This document shows, in pieces, positions 1 through 7,125 of a stretch of 34,524 nt of DNA. The stretch is from NCBI GenBank assembly GCA_016201765.1, contig JACQCE010000117.1:1-34524 (forward strand). The letters are read 5' to 3'. Each line of letters starts with the position of its first letter. Position 1 is the stretch's first letter. This DNA is from Nitrospirota bacterium. Its GTDB lineage: Bacteria > Nitrospirota > Nitrospiria > JACQCE01. The notes beneath the pieces were generated by a model, which was not told where the DNA came from, made no database searches, and saw only the letters and a list, made by a program, of their open reading frames with translations. The translations under genes were made by a program, and so were the position numbers.

Positions 1-804
1 CTGGGTTGCGCCAATCTGCACACCGCGCTGGGTCTGCCCTATCCGGAGGAGACGCTCTCCGACTTCATGAAGGAAAAAGTCCGCCGGCTCAGCGACGTGA
101 TCGTGGACACCGGCATTGAGCATCTCCGGTTGATCAGCGGAGCGCAGGATTTTTTGGAGATCGCCAATCCACGGTACAAGGAGAAGATGCGCCTGATCCG
201 GCAGGTGCAGGGACTCGACGTCGATTACATCATTCTGGACCTGGGCGCCGGCACGTCGTTCACCATCCTCGATTTTTTTCTCAGCGCGGCCAACGGTCTG
301 CTGGCGGTCGTGCCGGAGCCGGGTTCCATCGAGAACGTCTACCGGTTCATTAAAAGCGTCTATTTCCGCAAGTTCAAAAAAATCGCCAGAGACCCTGAAA
401 TGCGGGAATTGATCACCCAGGCGATGGACCGGAAGAACACGCTCGGGCTGCGGACCCCGCATGATCTGGTCGCCTACATCCAGACCATCAACGCCGATCT
501 TGGCCGGCGGTTGACGGAGTCGCTGGCGACCCTTCGTCCCAAGCTGGTGGTCAACCAGGTCCGGACCAAGGACGACATCGCCCTCGGTTTTTCCATGCGC
601 AGCTCCTGCAGCAAGTATTTCGGAATCGACGTGGAATATCTCGGCTATATCGAATCCGACGACACGGTCCGCGTGGCGGCGCGGCGGAAACGGCCGCTGT
701 TGCTGGATTATCCCTATTGCAGCGCGGCCCGCTGCATCGATCGCATCGCCCAGAATCTGGTCAAGCACGAACAGCTCAATTTTGAGTTGATCCCCAAACC
801 CTAG
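1..804 (+). CDS. MinD/ParA-like P-loop ATPase, 5'-truncated
   Basis: The reading frame is open from the first base, so the start and the deviant Walker A lie outside the window. The visible part begins LGCANLHTALG, a segment typical of MinD/FlhG-like ATPases just after their switch region. It continues with a Walker B-like strand YIILDLGAG and the conserved VVPEPGSIENVYRFIK helix region. Known family members are membrane- or pole-associated ATPases that place division, flagellar or other cell-surface machinery. The following gene, 17 nt downstream, encodes a J-domain/HTH protein and probably belongs to the same operon. The exact role here is inferred: no flagellar genes are visible, so a positioning or regulatory function linked to surface structures is only a guess. 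The family assignment is firm; the specific cellular role is not. Confidence 0.85.
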   Translation: MGCANLHTALGLPYPEETLSDFMKEKVRRLSDVIVDTGIEHLRLISGAQDFLEIANPRYKEKMRLIRQVQGLDVDYIILDLGAGTSFTILDFFLSAANGLLAVVPEPGSIENVYRFIKSVYFRKFKKIARDPEMRELITQAMDRKNTLGLRTPHDLVAYIQTINADLGRRLTESLATLRPKLVVNQVRTKDDIALGFSMRSSCSKYFGIDVEYLGYIESDDTVRVAARRKRPLLLDYPYCSAARCIDRIAQNLVKHEQLNFELIPKP

Positions 805-821
805 CGCAACCGAGACGCCCC

Positions 822-1418
822 GTGCCGACCGAACAGAATCTGTACCGGCTGTTGGACGTGGCCGACACCGCAACCCCGCATGAAATCCGGCAGGCGTACG
901 AATTGGCCCGTCGCACCTACGGCGGTGAATCGCTGGCGACTTATTCGCTCTTCGGCGCCGAGGATCGTCAGGCGGTGATGGCGCAGATCGAGGAAGCCTA
1001 CCGGGTGCTGAGTGATCCCGAACGCCGTCGATCGTATGATGCCCGATTGAGCGCCGTGACGGCCCCGCAGGGGGCGGCCCCCCAGGCGGCGCCGGCTCCG
1101 CCGGCGGATGCCGCGCGGGCGGAGGCGCCTCATGAGGCCCCGGCGACGCCGGAGACGATCGTCATCCCGGATGTCATCACCGGCCGGGAGTTACGGCGCT
1201 GGAGGGAGGCCCGTCGGTTGTCGTTGCAGACGATCGCCAACCTGACGAGGATCAACATCAAATACCTGCAATACCTGGAGGAGGATCTGCACGCCAAGCT
1301 GCCCCACACGGTGTTCATTCGCAGCTACCTGCTGCAATACGCCAAGGCGCTCAGGCTGGACGCGGACCGGCTGCTCAACGCCTATCTGAAGGGCATGAAC
1401 CCTGGAGCCGGAGCTTAG
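822..1418 (+). CDS. Degenerate J-domain protein with C-terminal RodZ-type helix-turn-helix
   Basis: GTG start, 198 residues. Residues about 5-75 look like a DnaJ J-domain (LYRLLDV at the start, then IEEAYRVLSDPERRRSYD). The HPD tripeptide needed to stimulate DnaK is absent; the corresponding stretch reads RRTYGGES. Residues about 76-110 form an Ala/Pro-rich linker. Residues about 118-190 form an HTH_25/RodZ-like domain (GRELRRWREARRLS, then HTVFIRSYLLQYAKAL). The gene follows the MinD-like ATPase closely and converges with bioA, the two stop codons overlapping by 4 nt. The missing HPD argues against a true DnaK co-chaperone, so a scaffolding or partner-binding role for the ATPase is my inference. 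The domain calls are based on motif recognition only. Confidence 0.82.
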   Translation: MPTEQNLYRLLDVADTATPHEIRQAYELARRTYGGESLATYSLFGAEDRQAVMAQIEEAYRVLSDPERRRSYDARLSAVTAPQGAAPQAAPAPPADAARAEAPHEAPATPETIVIPDVITGRELRRWREARRLSLQTIANLTRINIKYLQYLEEDLHAKLPHTVFIRSYLLQYAKALRLDADRLLNAYLKGMNPGAGA

Positions 1419-2797
1419 CCGGGCGAGGCGGACCCGGAGATTCGCGCAATCGACCGACCCACAATCTCCGCCATCCGGCGGATCACCGACCGGCTCGTCG
1501 CGAGCGGCGGCATCAGAACGATCACGTCTCCCAGGGGCCTGAGGAGCAATCCGCGGCGCCTGGCCTCGCGGCAGACCCGGTATCCCGTGCGCCTGCCGGC
1601 GGGGTAGGGGCTCTTCTTCTCCCGATTCCTGACCAACTCGATCCCCGCCATCAACCCGCATTGCCGGATCTGTCCGACGTGGGGAAGCGAGGCGATCTGG
1701 CGCAAGGCGATCGTGAGCTCCGCCACGGTTGATTGAAGCCGCTCGATCGTCCGTTCCCGGTCAAAAATCTTCAGATTGGCCAGGGCGGCGGCGCATCCCA
1801 ACGGGTTGCCGGTATAACTGTGGCCGTGAAAGAAGGTTTTAAATGCGGTGTACGGACCGAGGAACGCCCGGTAGACGCGTTCCGTCGTCAACGTGGCGGC
1901 CAGGGGCAGATAGCCGCCCGTGAGCCCCTTGGCGACGGCCATGAGATCCGGCGTGACCTCTTCATGCTCGCACGCAAACAGACGCCCGGTCCGGCCGAAT
2001 CCGGTGGCGACTTCATCCGCGATCAGCAAGGCATCATATCGCCGGGTCAGCTCACGCACACGGCGCAGGTGGCCGGGTGGGGCGGTCACCATCCCGGCGG
2101 CCGCCTGCACGAGCGGCTCGATGACCACGCCGGCAATCTCGTCCTTTCGGCGTTTGAGCGTTTGTTCCAGCTGGTCGAGGCAGGCGATGCCGCATTCCGG
2201 ATATCGCAGCCCCAGCGGACAGCGATAACAATAGGGGGCGTGGACCTTGAGCGTGGGAAAGAGCAGCGGGGCGAACCGGTGATGGAACAGATCGATGCCT
2301 CCCACGCTGACCGCGCCGAGCGTATCCCCGTGATAGGCATTGGCAAACGAAATGAACGTGCGTTTGCGCCTGCCGGCCTTGCCCGATTGCTGCCAGAATT
2401 GAAACGCCTGTTTGAGCGCCACTTCCACGGCGGTCGACCCGTTGTCGGAATAAAAGACCCGCGTCAACCCCGAGGGAGCGCGCCGGGTCAGCTCGGCGGC
2501 CAGTTCGATCGCCGGCGGGTGGCTGAGCCCCAGCAGGGTGGAGTGGGCAATCCGGCGCAACTGGGCTTCGACGGCCCGGTCCAACTCCGGGTGGCGATGG
2601 CCGTGCACATTGACCCACAGCGATGATGTCCCGTCCAGATAGCGGCGGCCGTCATGCCCCCAGAGCACCGGGCCCTTGCCGCGCAGAATCATCAACGGCG
2701 GTTCCCTGTTCCAGCCGGCCATTTGCGTGAAGGGATACCAGAGATGGCGGCGTGATTGAGCCGCCAACCGGCGGAGATGGTCGCGTGATCCTGTCAT
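1415..2797 (-). CDS. bioA: Adenosylmethionine-8-amino-7-oxononanoate aminotransferase (BioA)
   Basis: A class-III PLP aminotransferase of about 460 residues. It converts 7-keto-8-aminopelargonate to 7,8-diaminopelargonate in biotin synthesis, using SAM as amino donor. The BioA signature WYPFTQM lies near the N-terminus. It is followed by SDNGSTAVEVALK, the cofactor-site Asp in IADEVATGFGRTG, and the PLP lysine in AVAKGLTGG at about residue 290. I chose the ATG at 2797. An in-frame TTG at 2839 would add a low-complexity Ser-rich leader, and that TTG coincides with a consensus -35 box TTGACA. No other biotin gene is in view, so it stands alone between two unrelated operons. A different class-III aminotransferase function is possible, but the WYPFTQM motif strongly favours BioA. 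Confidence 0.93.
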   Translation of the reverse strand: MTGSRDHLRRLAAQSRRHLWYPFTQMAGWNREPPLMILRGKGPVLWGHDGRRYLDGTSSLWVNVHGHRHPELDRAVEAQLRRIAHSTLLGLSHPPAIELAAELTRRAPSGLTRVFYSDNGSTAVEVALKQAFQFWQQSGKAGRRKRTFISFANAYHGDTLGAVSVGGIDLFHHRFAPLLFPTLKVHAPYCYRCPLGLRYPECGIACLDQLEQTLKRRKDEIAGVVIEPLVQAAAGMVTAPPGHLRRVRELTRRYDALLIADEVATGFGRTGRLFACEHEEVTPDLMAVAKGLTGGYLPLAATLTTERVYRAFLGPYTAFKTFFHGHSYTGNPLGCAAALANLKIFDRERTIERLQSTVAELTIALRQIASLPHVGQIRQCGLMAGIELVRNREKKSPYPAGRRTGYRVCREARRRGLLLRPLGDVIVLMPPLATSRSVIRRMAEIVGRSIARISGSASPG

Positions 2798-2809
2798 GGG
2801 GCGTGGCCT

Positions 2810-2839
2810 ACCATATGAGAAGCTTGAGGAACTTGTCAA
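2810..2839 (-). promoter_or_regulatory. Putative sigma-70 promoter of bioA
   Basis: On the minus strand, TTGACA (2839-2834) is followed after 18 nt by TATGGT (2815-2810). Transcription would begin a few bases before the ATG at 2797, giving a very short leader. This placement is the main reason for rejecting the upstream TTG start. Predicted by eye. Confidence 0.4.
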
Positions 2840-2849
2840 TCAGTCCGCC

Positions 2850-2878
2850 TTGACAGGGTGACGATTCGCCGCTACCTT
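2850..2878 (+). promoter_or_regulatory. Putative promoter for the AAA ATPase/HD-GYP pair
   Basis: A perfect -35 TTGACA (2850-2855) is followed by a 17-nt spacer and a weak -10 TACCTT. It lies 55 nt before the GTG start and is divergent from the bioA promoter. The -10 matches consensus at only 3 of 6 positions, so this is tentative. Confidence 0.3.
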
Positions 2879-2932
2879 TTTAGTCAAGAAGGGGGCCGCA
2901 TGCAAACAGAAGGCCCTTAGATAGGTGGAGGC

Positions 2933-3763
2933 GTGTACACGGACTATTGGGGATTGAAATCCCTCCCATTCGAGAACGTGCCTGACCCACGTTTTTATTT
3001 TCCATCCAGCCAGCACGAAGAGGGGCTGCATCGCCTGCTCTACGCCGTGACACAGCGCAAGGGCGCCGCCATGCTGACGGGCGAAGTGGGGTGCGGCAAA
3101 ACGCTCCTCTCCAGGGAATTTCTCGGCCATCTTCGGGATGACCGGTTCAACGTGGCGTTGATCACCAATCCCGATTTCCCGGCCCAACAGTTTTTACACG
3201 AAGTCCTGTACCAGTTCGGCATCGATACGACGGGCAGCCGGAAGGTCTCGATGCTGCATCGCTTTAACGAGCATCTGTTGAACAACGACGAGCGGCAGAT
3301 TCAGAGTGTGCTGGTGGTCGATGAGGCGCAGGCCATTTCGGACGAGCAGGTGTTGGAGGAATTGCGGCTGCTGTTGAACTTTCAGCGCAACGACCGGTTC
3401 CTGCTCACCCTTGTGCTGCTCGGGCAGCCGGAGCTGCGCGAAAAGTTGTGGGCGATTCCGCAATTCGCCCAGCGCATCGGCATTCAATACCACCTGATGC
3501 CGTTGGAGCCGGCCGAGGTCGATCGATACGTGAAATTCCGGATTCAGGCCGCCGGACGATCGGAGGAGCTCTTCGATCCGGAGGCCGTGCAGGTGATCAG
3601 CGAATGCAGCAAGGGCATCCCGCGTGTCATCAACAACCTCTGCGATTTGTGCCTGTTGTCCGGCTGTCTGGCCAAGGCCTCCCGCATCGACGCCGATCTG
3701 GTCCGGATGGTGGCGCGCAACGGCTATTTCTCGACGCCGGTCTCAACGGTGATTCATGGCTGA
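2933..3763 (+). CDS. ExeA/GspA-type AAA ATPase
   Basis: GTG start, 276 residues. The N-terminus MYTDYWGLKSLPFENVPDP is the standard opening of the ExeA-like family and fixes the start. Walker A is GEVGCGKT (residues 50-57) and Walker B is VLVVDEAQ (126-133). A sensor-like segment LLGQPEL follows at about 162. Relatives include ExeA, which helps assemble the type II secretin, and the ATPase found in exosortase/PEP-CTERM exopolysaccharide loci. The protein ends shortly after the AAA lid, without the peptidoglycan-binding C-terminus of ExeA, which favours the EPS-associated type. Its stop overlaps the next gene by 8 nt, so ATPase and HD-GYP protein are co-translated. No exosortase or secretin is visible in the window. 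Confidence 0.88.
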   Translation: MYTDYWGLKSLPFENVPDPRFYFPSSQHEEGLHRLLYAVTQRKGAAMLTGEVGCGKTLLSREFLGHLRDDRFNVALITNPDFPAQQFLHEVLYQFGIDTTGSRKVSMLHRFNEHLLNNDERQIQSVLVVDEAQAISDEQVLEELRLLLNFQRNDRFLLTLVLLGQPELREKLWAIPQFAQRIGIQYHLMPLEPAEVDRYVKFRIQAAGRSEELFDPEAVQVISECSKGIPRVINNLCDLCLLSGCLAKASRIDADLVRMVARNGYFSTPVSTVIHG

Positions 3764-4871
3764 GCCGGTGAAAAAAGACCAGCCGATTGTCCGTTACAGC
3801 GATCTGGCCCGGTCGCCGGCCAATAGCCAGCGGAGCATCGACCCGTCGACTCACGACCACACGCCGGGAGAGATTGCGTTTCGTGAGGCGACGCAATTGA
3901 AGAGTCTGGCCCGATCCGACGCGTCCCGGATCATCACATCCGATGTCGTTGTTGATCCCAAAGCCGTGCAGTTATTCGAGCAGATCCTCAAGGACGTTAA
4001 GGTCGTATATGATGCGGTGCGGTCGGGACAAACTTTTCGGCTCGACCGTATTTTCGGACTGGCGCAGGCCATCGTTGATTATCCCGATACGGACCGTCTG
4101 CTCTATCAAGTGTTTGAAGCGCAGCAACAGGTCTATCAACCCTATCTGAACTCGGCACATTGCACGATTCTGGCCGTCCAGATTGCACGGGGGATGGGGC
4201 ATCAGCGCGACGAACTGGTTCAACTGACCGTCGCGTCGCTGGTGCATGACATCGGGACGCAAAAATTATCTCAAGAGTTGCTGGACAAGCCGGGAAAGCT
4301 GTCCAAGGAGGAGTTTGCCGCCGTGCAGACCCATCCGGAGGTGGGCTACAAGCTGCTGATGCAATACTCGCCGCAACACACCTGGCTGGCTAAAATCGTC
4401 AGGGACGAACACGAACGGGAAAATGGACAGGGATACCCCCACGGGCTGCACTCGGAAGAAATCCATGACCTGGCGAAAGTGATCGGCGTGGCCGACATCT
4501 ATGACGCCCTGACCAGTCCCCGGCCCTACCGGAGGATTTTCAGCCCGCACGAAGCGGTGCAGGAGTTGCTCGATTGTCAGGAACACCTGGGGTATTCGCG
4601 GCCGGTCGTCCGGGCGTTGATCCAGCAGCTCTCACTGTTCCCGGTCGGGTGCTGGGTCAGACTCAGCTCGCAGGAGATCGGCCGGGTGGTGCAAAGCAAC
4701 AGCCGCTCGCCGCTCAGACCGGTGGTGGAGGTGTTGCACGATTCGGCCGGGCAGCCGCTGGCGTCGCCCCGGTGCGTCGACCTGAATACCAATCCGCTGC
4801 TCTATATTGTGTCGTCACTGCCCCTCGAGGCGCCGGCCTCGGCCTCCTCCACCAACGGCCGGCACGAGTAA
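3756..4871 (+). CDS. HD-GYP domain cyclic-di-GMP phosphodiesterase
   Basis: 371 residues, with the ATG overlapping the stop of the upstream ATPase gene. The HD-GYP core is complete by eye. HDIG is at residues 164-167, His193 lies in a TxxHPxxG motif, and the DEHE box ends at 220. GQGYP, the GYP motif, is at 224-228, followed by IGVADIYDALTS and RPYR. Such enzymes hydrolyse c-di-GMP to pGpG or GMP, and some act on 3',3'-cGAMP. No receiver or membrane domain is seen, so the enzyme is probably cytosolic. The N-terminal 60 residues are polar and look disordered. A cyclic-dinucleotide riboswitch 2.1 kb downstream gives a plausible functional link, though that link is inferred. It converges with the nucleotidyltransferase gene. 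Confidence 0.92.
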   Translation: MAEPVKKDQPIVRYSDLARSPANSQRSIDPSTHDHTPGEIAFREATQLKSLARSDASRIITSDVVVDPKAVQLFEQILKDVKVVYDAVRSGQTFRLDRIFGLAQAIVDYPDTDRLLYQVFEAQQQVYQPYLNSAHCTILAVQIARGMGHQRDELVQLTVASLVHDIGTQKLSQELLDKPGKLSKEEFAAVQTHPEVGYKLLMQYSPQHTWLAKIVRDEHERENGQGYPHGLHSEEIHDLAKVIGVADIYDALTSPRPYRRIFSPHEAVQELLDCQEHLGYSRPVVRALIQQLSLFPVGCWVRLSSQEIGRVVQSNSRSPLRPVVEVLHDSAGQPLASPRCVDLNTNPLLYIVSSLPLEAPASASSTNGRHE

Positions 4872-4882
4872 CCTTTTCGCTC

Positions 4883-6037
4883 CTACCGACTCGTTTCCCA
4901 TCCCCTCCGTCGCAACAAGCGCGTGGCGAGCCGCACCGCTTGCCATGACAAACGGGCCACGCGGTTCAGATAGCCCCAGGTGAGATCGATCGCCGATGAT
5001 GACCGAACCTGGTCCCGCATCATTTCCGGTTTAGGCGCAAGCGTGTGGCGCAGAAACCGCCACCGGGCCGGCAGGTGCGGAATGGCCAGCAGATAGAGCA
5101 GATCGCCCATGCCGTCGATTCGATGGCCGGCCGTCAGCCATTTCTCCAGGCGGCGCGCCGCCCAGTGCATGGATGGAGCCGGCAGTGGGTCGGATTGAAG
5201 CCGGGGCAATTTGATGACGCAGTGAAGGTAGGCACAGACGAAATAGAGCGGCTGCTCAAGCGACAGTTCCTGCGCCCGCCTTCGCACGTCGTCAAGCCGC
5301 GTCCGGGCATCCAGCCGACCGAGCAACCGGCCGATATCGACGAACCAGATCAACCGGCCGAATGAATGTTTTTGCAGGTGGGCGCTGAGGATGATGATCT
5401 GGTCGATGGGTGACAAGGTCCAGGTTTGCCTTGCGCCGAACGGGCGGCGAACAGCCGAAGCCCAGAGCGTGTCCTCTTCGATCCGAAGCGGGTTGACGGC
5501 GGGTTCAGACCGGGACAGATAGGCCAGTTGCTGGTGCAGGTCGATGCAGACGCCGTCCCGCGCGTAGACCGGAGGATAGCGCGAGACGGGCGTGTAGCCC
5601 AGACGGCTCAGGAGTGTGTGCATTGCCTCGAGCTGGTTTTCCCGAATGAGCAGGTCGATATCACTCAACGGACGAATGCCGGCCGGATAGAGTTCTTCGT
5701 CGATTGCCATGCCCTGAAGGACCATGAGGCGGATTCCCGCCTGTTCAGCGGACTGTAAGAGCTCTTCGAGAGCCTGGCGCTTGATCTGATCGTCGAGCAG
5801 ACGGTGGGTGTGGCGTTTTTTCAGGATTCGCCGCAGATCGGTCTGGATGGCTGCCATCAACCCTTCACGCCTCAACCAGTCAAGGAGAACACCGTCCATG
5901 CCTTCGGCCTCCGCCTGCCTCAGGAGCGCCGGCCAATCGGTGAGCGAATCAGCGAGGGCCTTGCGGTCGGCCTGCCCCCCGGCGTTGCACGCGAGACGGG
6001 CAAGCGAGAGCAACGGTTGTGGATTTGTCACGGACAT
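4883..6037 (-). CDS. NTP_transf_5-type nucleotidyltransferase
   Basis: 384 residues from the ATG at 6037. The open frame continues upstream to 6445, but that part is an Arg/Ser-rich shadow of the opposite gene. The signature is LYPAG-IRPLSDIDLLI (DIDLL at residues 126-130), with VLQGMAIDEE just before. These are features of the uncharacterised nucleotidyltransferase family PF14907. The usual KG before the catalytic strand reads QG here. A DLHQQLAY segment follows, and the C-terminal half is helical and Arg-rich. This family recurs next to HprK-like kinases, PqqD proteins and amidotransferases in RiPP (lasso-type) and EPS loci. That fits the genes on its upstream side. The reaction is unknown; transfer of a nucleotide to a peptide or sugar is plausible. 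Confidence 0.82.
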   Translation of the reverse strand: MSVTNPQPLLSLARLACNAGGQADRKALADSLTDWPALLRQAEAEGMDGVLLDWLRREGLMAAIQTDLRRILKKRHTHRLLDDQIKRQALEELLQSAEQAGIRLMVLQGMAIDEELYPAGIRPLSDIDLLIRENQLEAMHTLLSRLGYTPVSRYPPVYARDGVCIDLHQQLAYLSRSEPAVNPLRIEEDTLWASAVRRPFGARQTWTLSPIDQIIILSAHLQKHSFGRLIWFVDIGRLLGRLDARTRLDDVRRRAQELSLEQPLYFVCAYLHCVIKLPRLQSDPLPAPSMHWAARRLEKWLTAGHRIDGMGDLLYLLAIPHLPARWRFLRHTLAPKPEMMRDQVRSSSAIDLTWGYLNRVARLSWQAVRLATRLLRRRGWETSR

Positions 6038-6056
6038 GATGATTGTTACCTTGATC

Positions 6057-6085
6057 AGGATACTCATCAAGACGACGGATGTCCA
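6057..6085 (-). promoter_or_regulatory. Putative promoter of the nucleotidyltransferase gene
   Basis: Minus strand: TGGACA (6085-6080), 17-nt spacer, TATCCT (6062-6057). The ATG at 6037 lies about 20 nt downstream, with an AAGG ribosome-binding element in between. Predicted by eye and moderately weak. Confidence 0.3.
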
Positions 6086-6095
6086 GCCAACCATC

Positions 6096-6124
6096 TTGAC
6101 AATGGACCGGATGCGGGATAATAG
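6096..6124 (+). promoter_or_regulatory. Putative promoter of the peptidase/PqqD genes
   Basis: Perfect TTGACA at 6096-6101. The -10 is either GATAAT (6117-6122, 15-nt spacer) or TAATAG (6119-6124, 17-nt spacer). It is divergent from the nucleotidyltransferase promoter. Transcription would start almost at the ATG at 6132, implying a very short leader. Confidence 0.35.
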
Positions 6125-6131
6125 TGAAGCG

Positions 6132-6581
6132 ATGGATCGGTCGCATCGACAGCACTCGATCGCGTTGAGCCGGCGCGCGCTGGAACGGGAAGGGGCGCTC
6201 TGGTTCGAGATCGATGGCGGCAGCATGAAGCCGTTTTTGAGGGCAGGAGATCGCGTATTGGTTCGGTCCTGCTCCGCGGACGCGCTGGCCAGCGGCGATC
6301 TGGTGCTTCTTACCGAGGCGGACACGCTCTGCCTGCATCGTGTCATAAGATCGGGGCGGAGCAACGGTCGACGCTGGCTGAGGACCAAGGGGGATGGATG
6401 CGGGCGATGGGATCTGCCGGTTGAGGCCGGGTCGGTTGTGGGCAAGGGGGTGGCGAGACAACGAGGACACCGGACGGTGCCACTGGACGGCTGGTCGGGT
6501 CGTCTGTTGGGTTTCTTGTGCGTGTACGGTTCCGTTTTAATGGGATGGGGATTGTGGCTGAAATGGCGTTTTCAAGCGTGA
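6132..6581 (+). CDS. S24/S26-family signal-peptidase-like protein
   Basis: 149 residues from the ATG at 6132; in-frame ATGs at 6102 and 6111 lie inside the predicted promoter. The nucleophile motif is GGSMKPFL with Ser31. It is followed by GDRVLV, SGDLVLL, CLHRVI (His69) and RTKGDG (Lys86). This arrangement resembles S26B/SipW-like peptidases, in which Ser pairs with His instead of Lys. The likely membrane segment is C-terminal (about residues 124-145, GFLCVYGSVLMGWGLWL), the reverse of LepB. Known family members cleave signal or leader peptides or process regulators. The neighbouring PqqD gene overlaps its 3' end, suggesting co-translation. A role in cleaving the leader of the 54-residue peptide downstream is possible but speculative. 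Confidence 0.8.
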   Translation: MDRSHRQHSIALSRRALEREGALWFEIDGGSMKPFLRAGDRVLVRSCSADALASGDLVLLTEADTLCLHRVIRSGRSNGRRWLRTKGDGCGRWDLPVEAGSVVGKGVARQRGHRTVPLDGWSGRLLGFLCVYGSVLMGWGLWLKWRFQA

Positions 6582-6850
6582 ACAGAATTCCCATGAAAGC
6601 GGTCCACACCGCTTCGCAAGTCATCGACGGCGAAGCGGTGGTGCTGGATATTCCCGGCAAAACGCTGCGTGGTCTCAATCCGGTCGGCAGCCGGATTTGG
6701 GAATTAGTGGATGGGACGCGCACGCTGACCGAGATTGCTCGTGTGGTGGCCGGTGAATATGCCCGGTCTGAGGAAGAGGTGTTTCAGGATGTGGTTTTTT
6801 TTCTGGACGAATTGGCCGCTCGCCGGGTGATCGAATTTAAGGAGTGTTAG
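6563..6850 (+). CDS. PqqD-like peptide chaperone (RiPP recognition element)
   Basis: 95 residues from the ATG at 6563, overlapping the peptidase gene by 19 nt. GTG 6518, ATG 6545 and ATG 6593 are alternative starts. The PqqD core is clear: DGEAVVLDI, then LNPVGSRIWELVDG, then TLTEIARVVAGEY and a final helix FLDELAARRVIEF. PqqD proteins form a winged-helix RiPP recognition element that binds the leader of a precursor peptide and presents it to a radical SAM or other enzyme. A SPASM radical SAM gene and a short peptide gene with a YxxPxI leader motif lie 5 kb downstream on the same strand, so a physical partnership is likely. The two halves of the system are separated by the riboswitch-controlled secreted-protein genes. 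Confidence 0.9.
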   Translation: MAFSSVNRIPMKAVHTASQVIDGEAVVLDIPGKTLRGLNPVGSRIWELVDGTRTLTEIARVVAGEYARSEEEVFQDVVFFLDELAARRVIEFKEC

Positions 6851-6912
6851 TCGAGGGCAAAATGTCATGTATTTCCAATTGGTTGGACGGCTGATTCTTG
6901 CCGGTTGCCGAC

Positions 6913-6940
6913 TTGACGATTGGGAGGACTGCGTTATAGT
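6913..6940 (+). promoter_or_regulatory. Promoter upstream of the riboswitch
   Basis: TTGACG (6913-6918), 16-nt spacer, TATAGT (6935-6940). The predicted transcript start near 6947 lies about 30 nt before the riboswitch aptamer, the expected arrangement for a riboswitch leader. Confidence 0.55.
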
Positions 6941-6974
6941 TACAACAAGACATTGAAGAGACAACGAGCAGCGC

Positions 6975-7072
6975 AGGAACCGACACCGATAACAGCAAAC
7001 CCCGAGTAATCGGGGGGCGCAAAGCCGCTCACCCCGCCGAAGAGGGACGGGGCAGGAGGGTTGCCGAAGTGG
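6975..7072 (+). promoter_or_regulatory. GEMM-I-type cyclic-dinucleotide riboswitch
   Basis: The leader carries the conserved GEMM-I blocks in order. GCAAACC begins at 6995. A perfect hairpin CCCCGA/TCGGGG (7000-7005/7010-7015) is closed by a GTAA (GNRA) tetraloop. GCAAAGCC is at 7019-7026. A second hairpin built on CCCCGCC/GGACGGGG spans 7032-7052, and GGGTTGCCG is at about 7058-7066. This is the c-di-GMP-I aptamer layout: the GNRA loop docks on the second hairpin and the GCAAAGCC adenine stacks between the ligand bases. The base directly before GCAAACC is A, where the Vibrio Vc2 aptamer has G20. In the GEMM-Ib subclass this change shifts specificity towards 3',3'-cGAMP. The regulated gene is the large secreted protein that follows. 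P1 was not resolved by hand. Confidence 0.82.
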
Positions 7073-7090
7073 ACGGAAGGCACATCACAG

Positions 7091-7125
7091 CCCATTTTCT
7101 CATCAGGAGAATGGGTTATTTTATT
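7091..7125 (+). terminator. Terminator-like hairpin, probable riboswitch expression platform
   Basis: CCCATTTTCT (7091-7100) pairs over 10 positions, with three G-T wobbles, with GGAGAATGGG (7106-7115) around a 5-nt loop. TTATTTTATT follows at 7116-7125. This is an intrinsic-terminator shape directly after the aptamer. The 3' arm also contains the AGGAG and the ATG at 7111, so it could block translation as well as transcription. Confidence 0.6.

Noticed and set aside
6038-6445. N-terminal extension of the nucleotidyltransferase frame on the minus strand
   Set aside because: The extension is Arg/Ser-rich, lies antisense to the peptidase gene, and is preceded by a better start with promoter and ribosome binding site at 6037.
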